Part shown: positions 6,941 to 7,242 of the stretch, one piece after another | Layout: each line of letters opens with the position of its first letter | Numbering within the stretch: position 1 is the stretch's first letter | Assembly (NCBI GenBank): GCA_002369175.1 | Contig: DFES01000048.1 | Span: forward strand, 1-7,242 | Reading direction: 5' to 3' | DNA: 7,242 bases | DNA from: Selenomonadaceae bacterium UBA3796 | GTDB lineage: Bacteria; Bacillota; Negativicutes; Selenomonadales; Selenomonadaceae | Notes under the pieces: generated by a model | Databases searched by the model: none | What the model was told of the DNA's origin: nothing | The model's input: the letters and a program-made list of their open reading frames with translations, nothing else | Made by a program: the position numbers and the translations under genes

Positions 6941-7242
6941 GGCGTCTCCCCCGTTGTATCCACGGCATCGCCATCCTTCAGCTTGTCCTGATTGCTCAGG
7001 ATGACCACATCGCCTTCCGAAAGGCCCGACAAGATTTCCGACTCCTCATCGTTGAGAAGTCCTATGTGCACCTCCCGCTCCTCTACCCTGCCATCCTCTT
7101 TTACAAGGAATACCGCCGCATGCCCGTTGCGGTTGATGATGGCCGACTTCGGCACGGCAATCGTCTGGGAACGCTGCAGGATATCGATCTGTCCCCGCGC
7201 AAACAGGCCTTCCTTGATGTTCTCCCCTGCTTCGCTCAATTC
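6937..7242 (-). CDS. RND periplasmic adaptor (membrane fusion protein), C-terminal part only
   Basis: Only the last 101 codons are inside the window; the frame is open through base 7242. The visible part fits the end of the beta-barrel and the membrane-proximal domain of AcrA/MexA-type adaptors. IKEGLFARGQIDI matches the family's conserved G-M/L-F-A-R turn, and TIAVPKSAIINRNGHAAVFLV matches the usual 'vP..Ai...g..yVfv' strand. It is followed by a VEEREVHIG strand and LSGLSEGDVVILSNQDKLKDGDAV, the standard ending. Adaptors are periplasmic, usually lipid- or helix-anchored, and bridge the RND pump to a TolC-like channel. The anchor, lipoyl and hairpin domains must lie beyond the right edge. The stop overlaps the pump's start codon, which ties the two products together. 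The TTG at 7239 is not a real start, because the frame continues upstream of it. Confidence 0.9.
   Translation of the reverse strand, partial: ELSEAGENIKEGLFARGQIDILQRSQTIAVPKSAIINRNGHAAVFLVKEDGRVEEREVHIGLLNDEESEILSGLSEGDVVILSNQDKLKDGDAVDTTGETP

Noticed and set aside
7237..7239. TTG start for a small complete 100-residue protein
   Set aside because: The frame continues to the window edge, and the sequence is clearly the C-terminal part of a longer adaptor.

Overview
The window looks like chromosomal DNA from an anaerobic bacterium with two membranes, most plausibly a Negativicute (Selenomonas/Megasphaera-type diderm Firmicute). This is an inference from three things: a large 2-hydroxyacyl-CoA dehydratase activase-type ATPase, typical of anaerobic Firmicutes; an RND tripartite efflux system, which needs an outer membrane; and strong Firmicute-style AAGGAGG or AGGTGG ribosome binding sites. 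No taxonomic marker is present, so the placement is tentative.

Layout. Positions 1-1373 (minus) hold the N-terminal 457 codons of a tandem-domain BcrAD/BadFG (ASKHA) ATPase that runs off the left edge. Positions 1374-1567 are a 194-bp divergent intergenic region. It contains a good minus-strand promoter for the ATPase and three helically phased 11-bp TCATA-type repeats beside a plus-strand extended -10. Positions 1568-3906 (plus) hold an OmpR/PhoB-family response regulator and a membrane histidine kinase, joined by a 4-base ATGA overlap. Positions 7242-3845 (minus) hold the C-terminal end of a periplasmic adaptor (membrane fusion protein) and a complete HAE1-type RND pump, also joined by an ATGA overlap. 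The kinase and pump genes converge and share their last 62 bp, leaving no room for an ordinary intergenic terminator.

How the parts may fit. The two-component system could sense an envelope stress or toxic compound and control the convergent efflux operon, and the phased repeats suggest that it controls itself. Its kinase has a short His/Met cluster in the predicted periplasmic loop, which raises but does not prove metal sensing. The dehydratase-activase gene shares the divergent regulatory region but has no evident biochemical link to efflux. The adaptor's promoter and any TolC-type outer-membrane partner lie outside the window.

I see no tRNA, rRNA, CRISPR array, insertion sequence or other mobile-element signature. 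The genes are mostly familiar families; the less ordinary signals are the control region at 1490-1523, the kinase sensor loop and the overlapping convergent 3' ends with a nearby hairpin.
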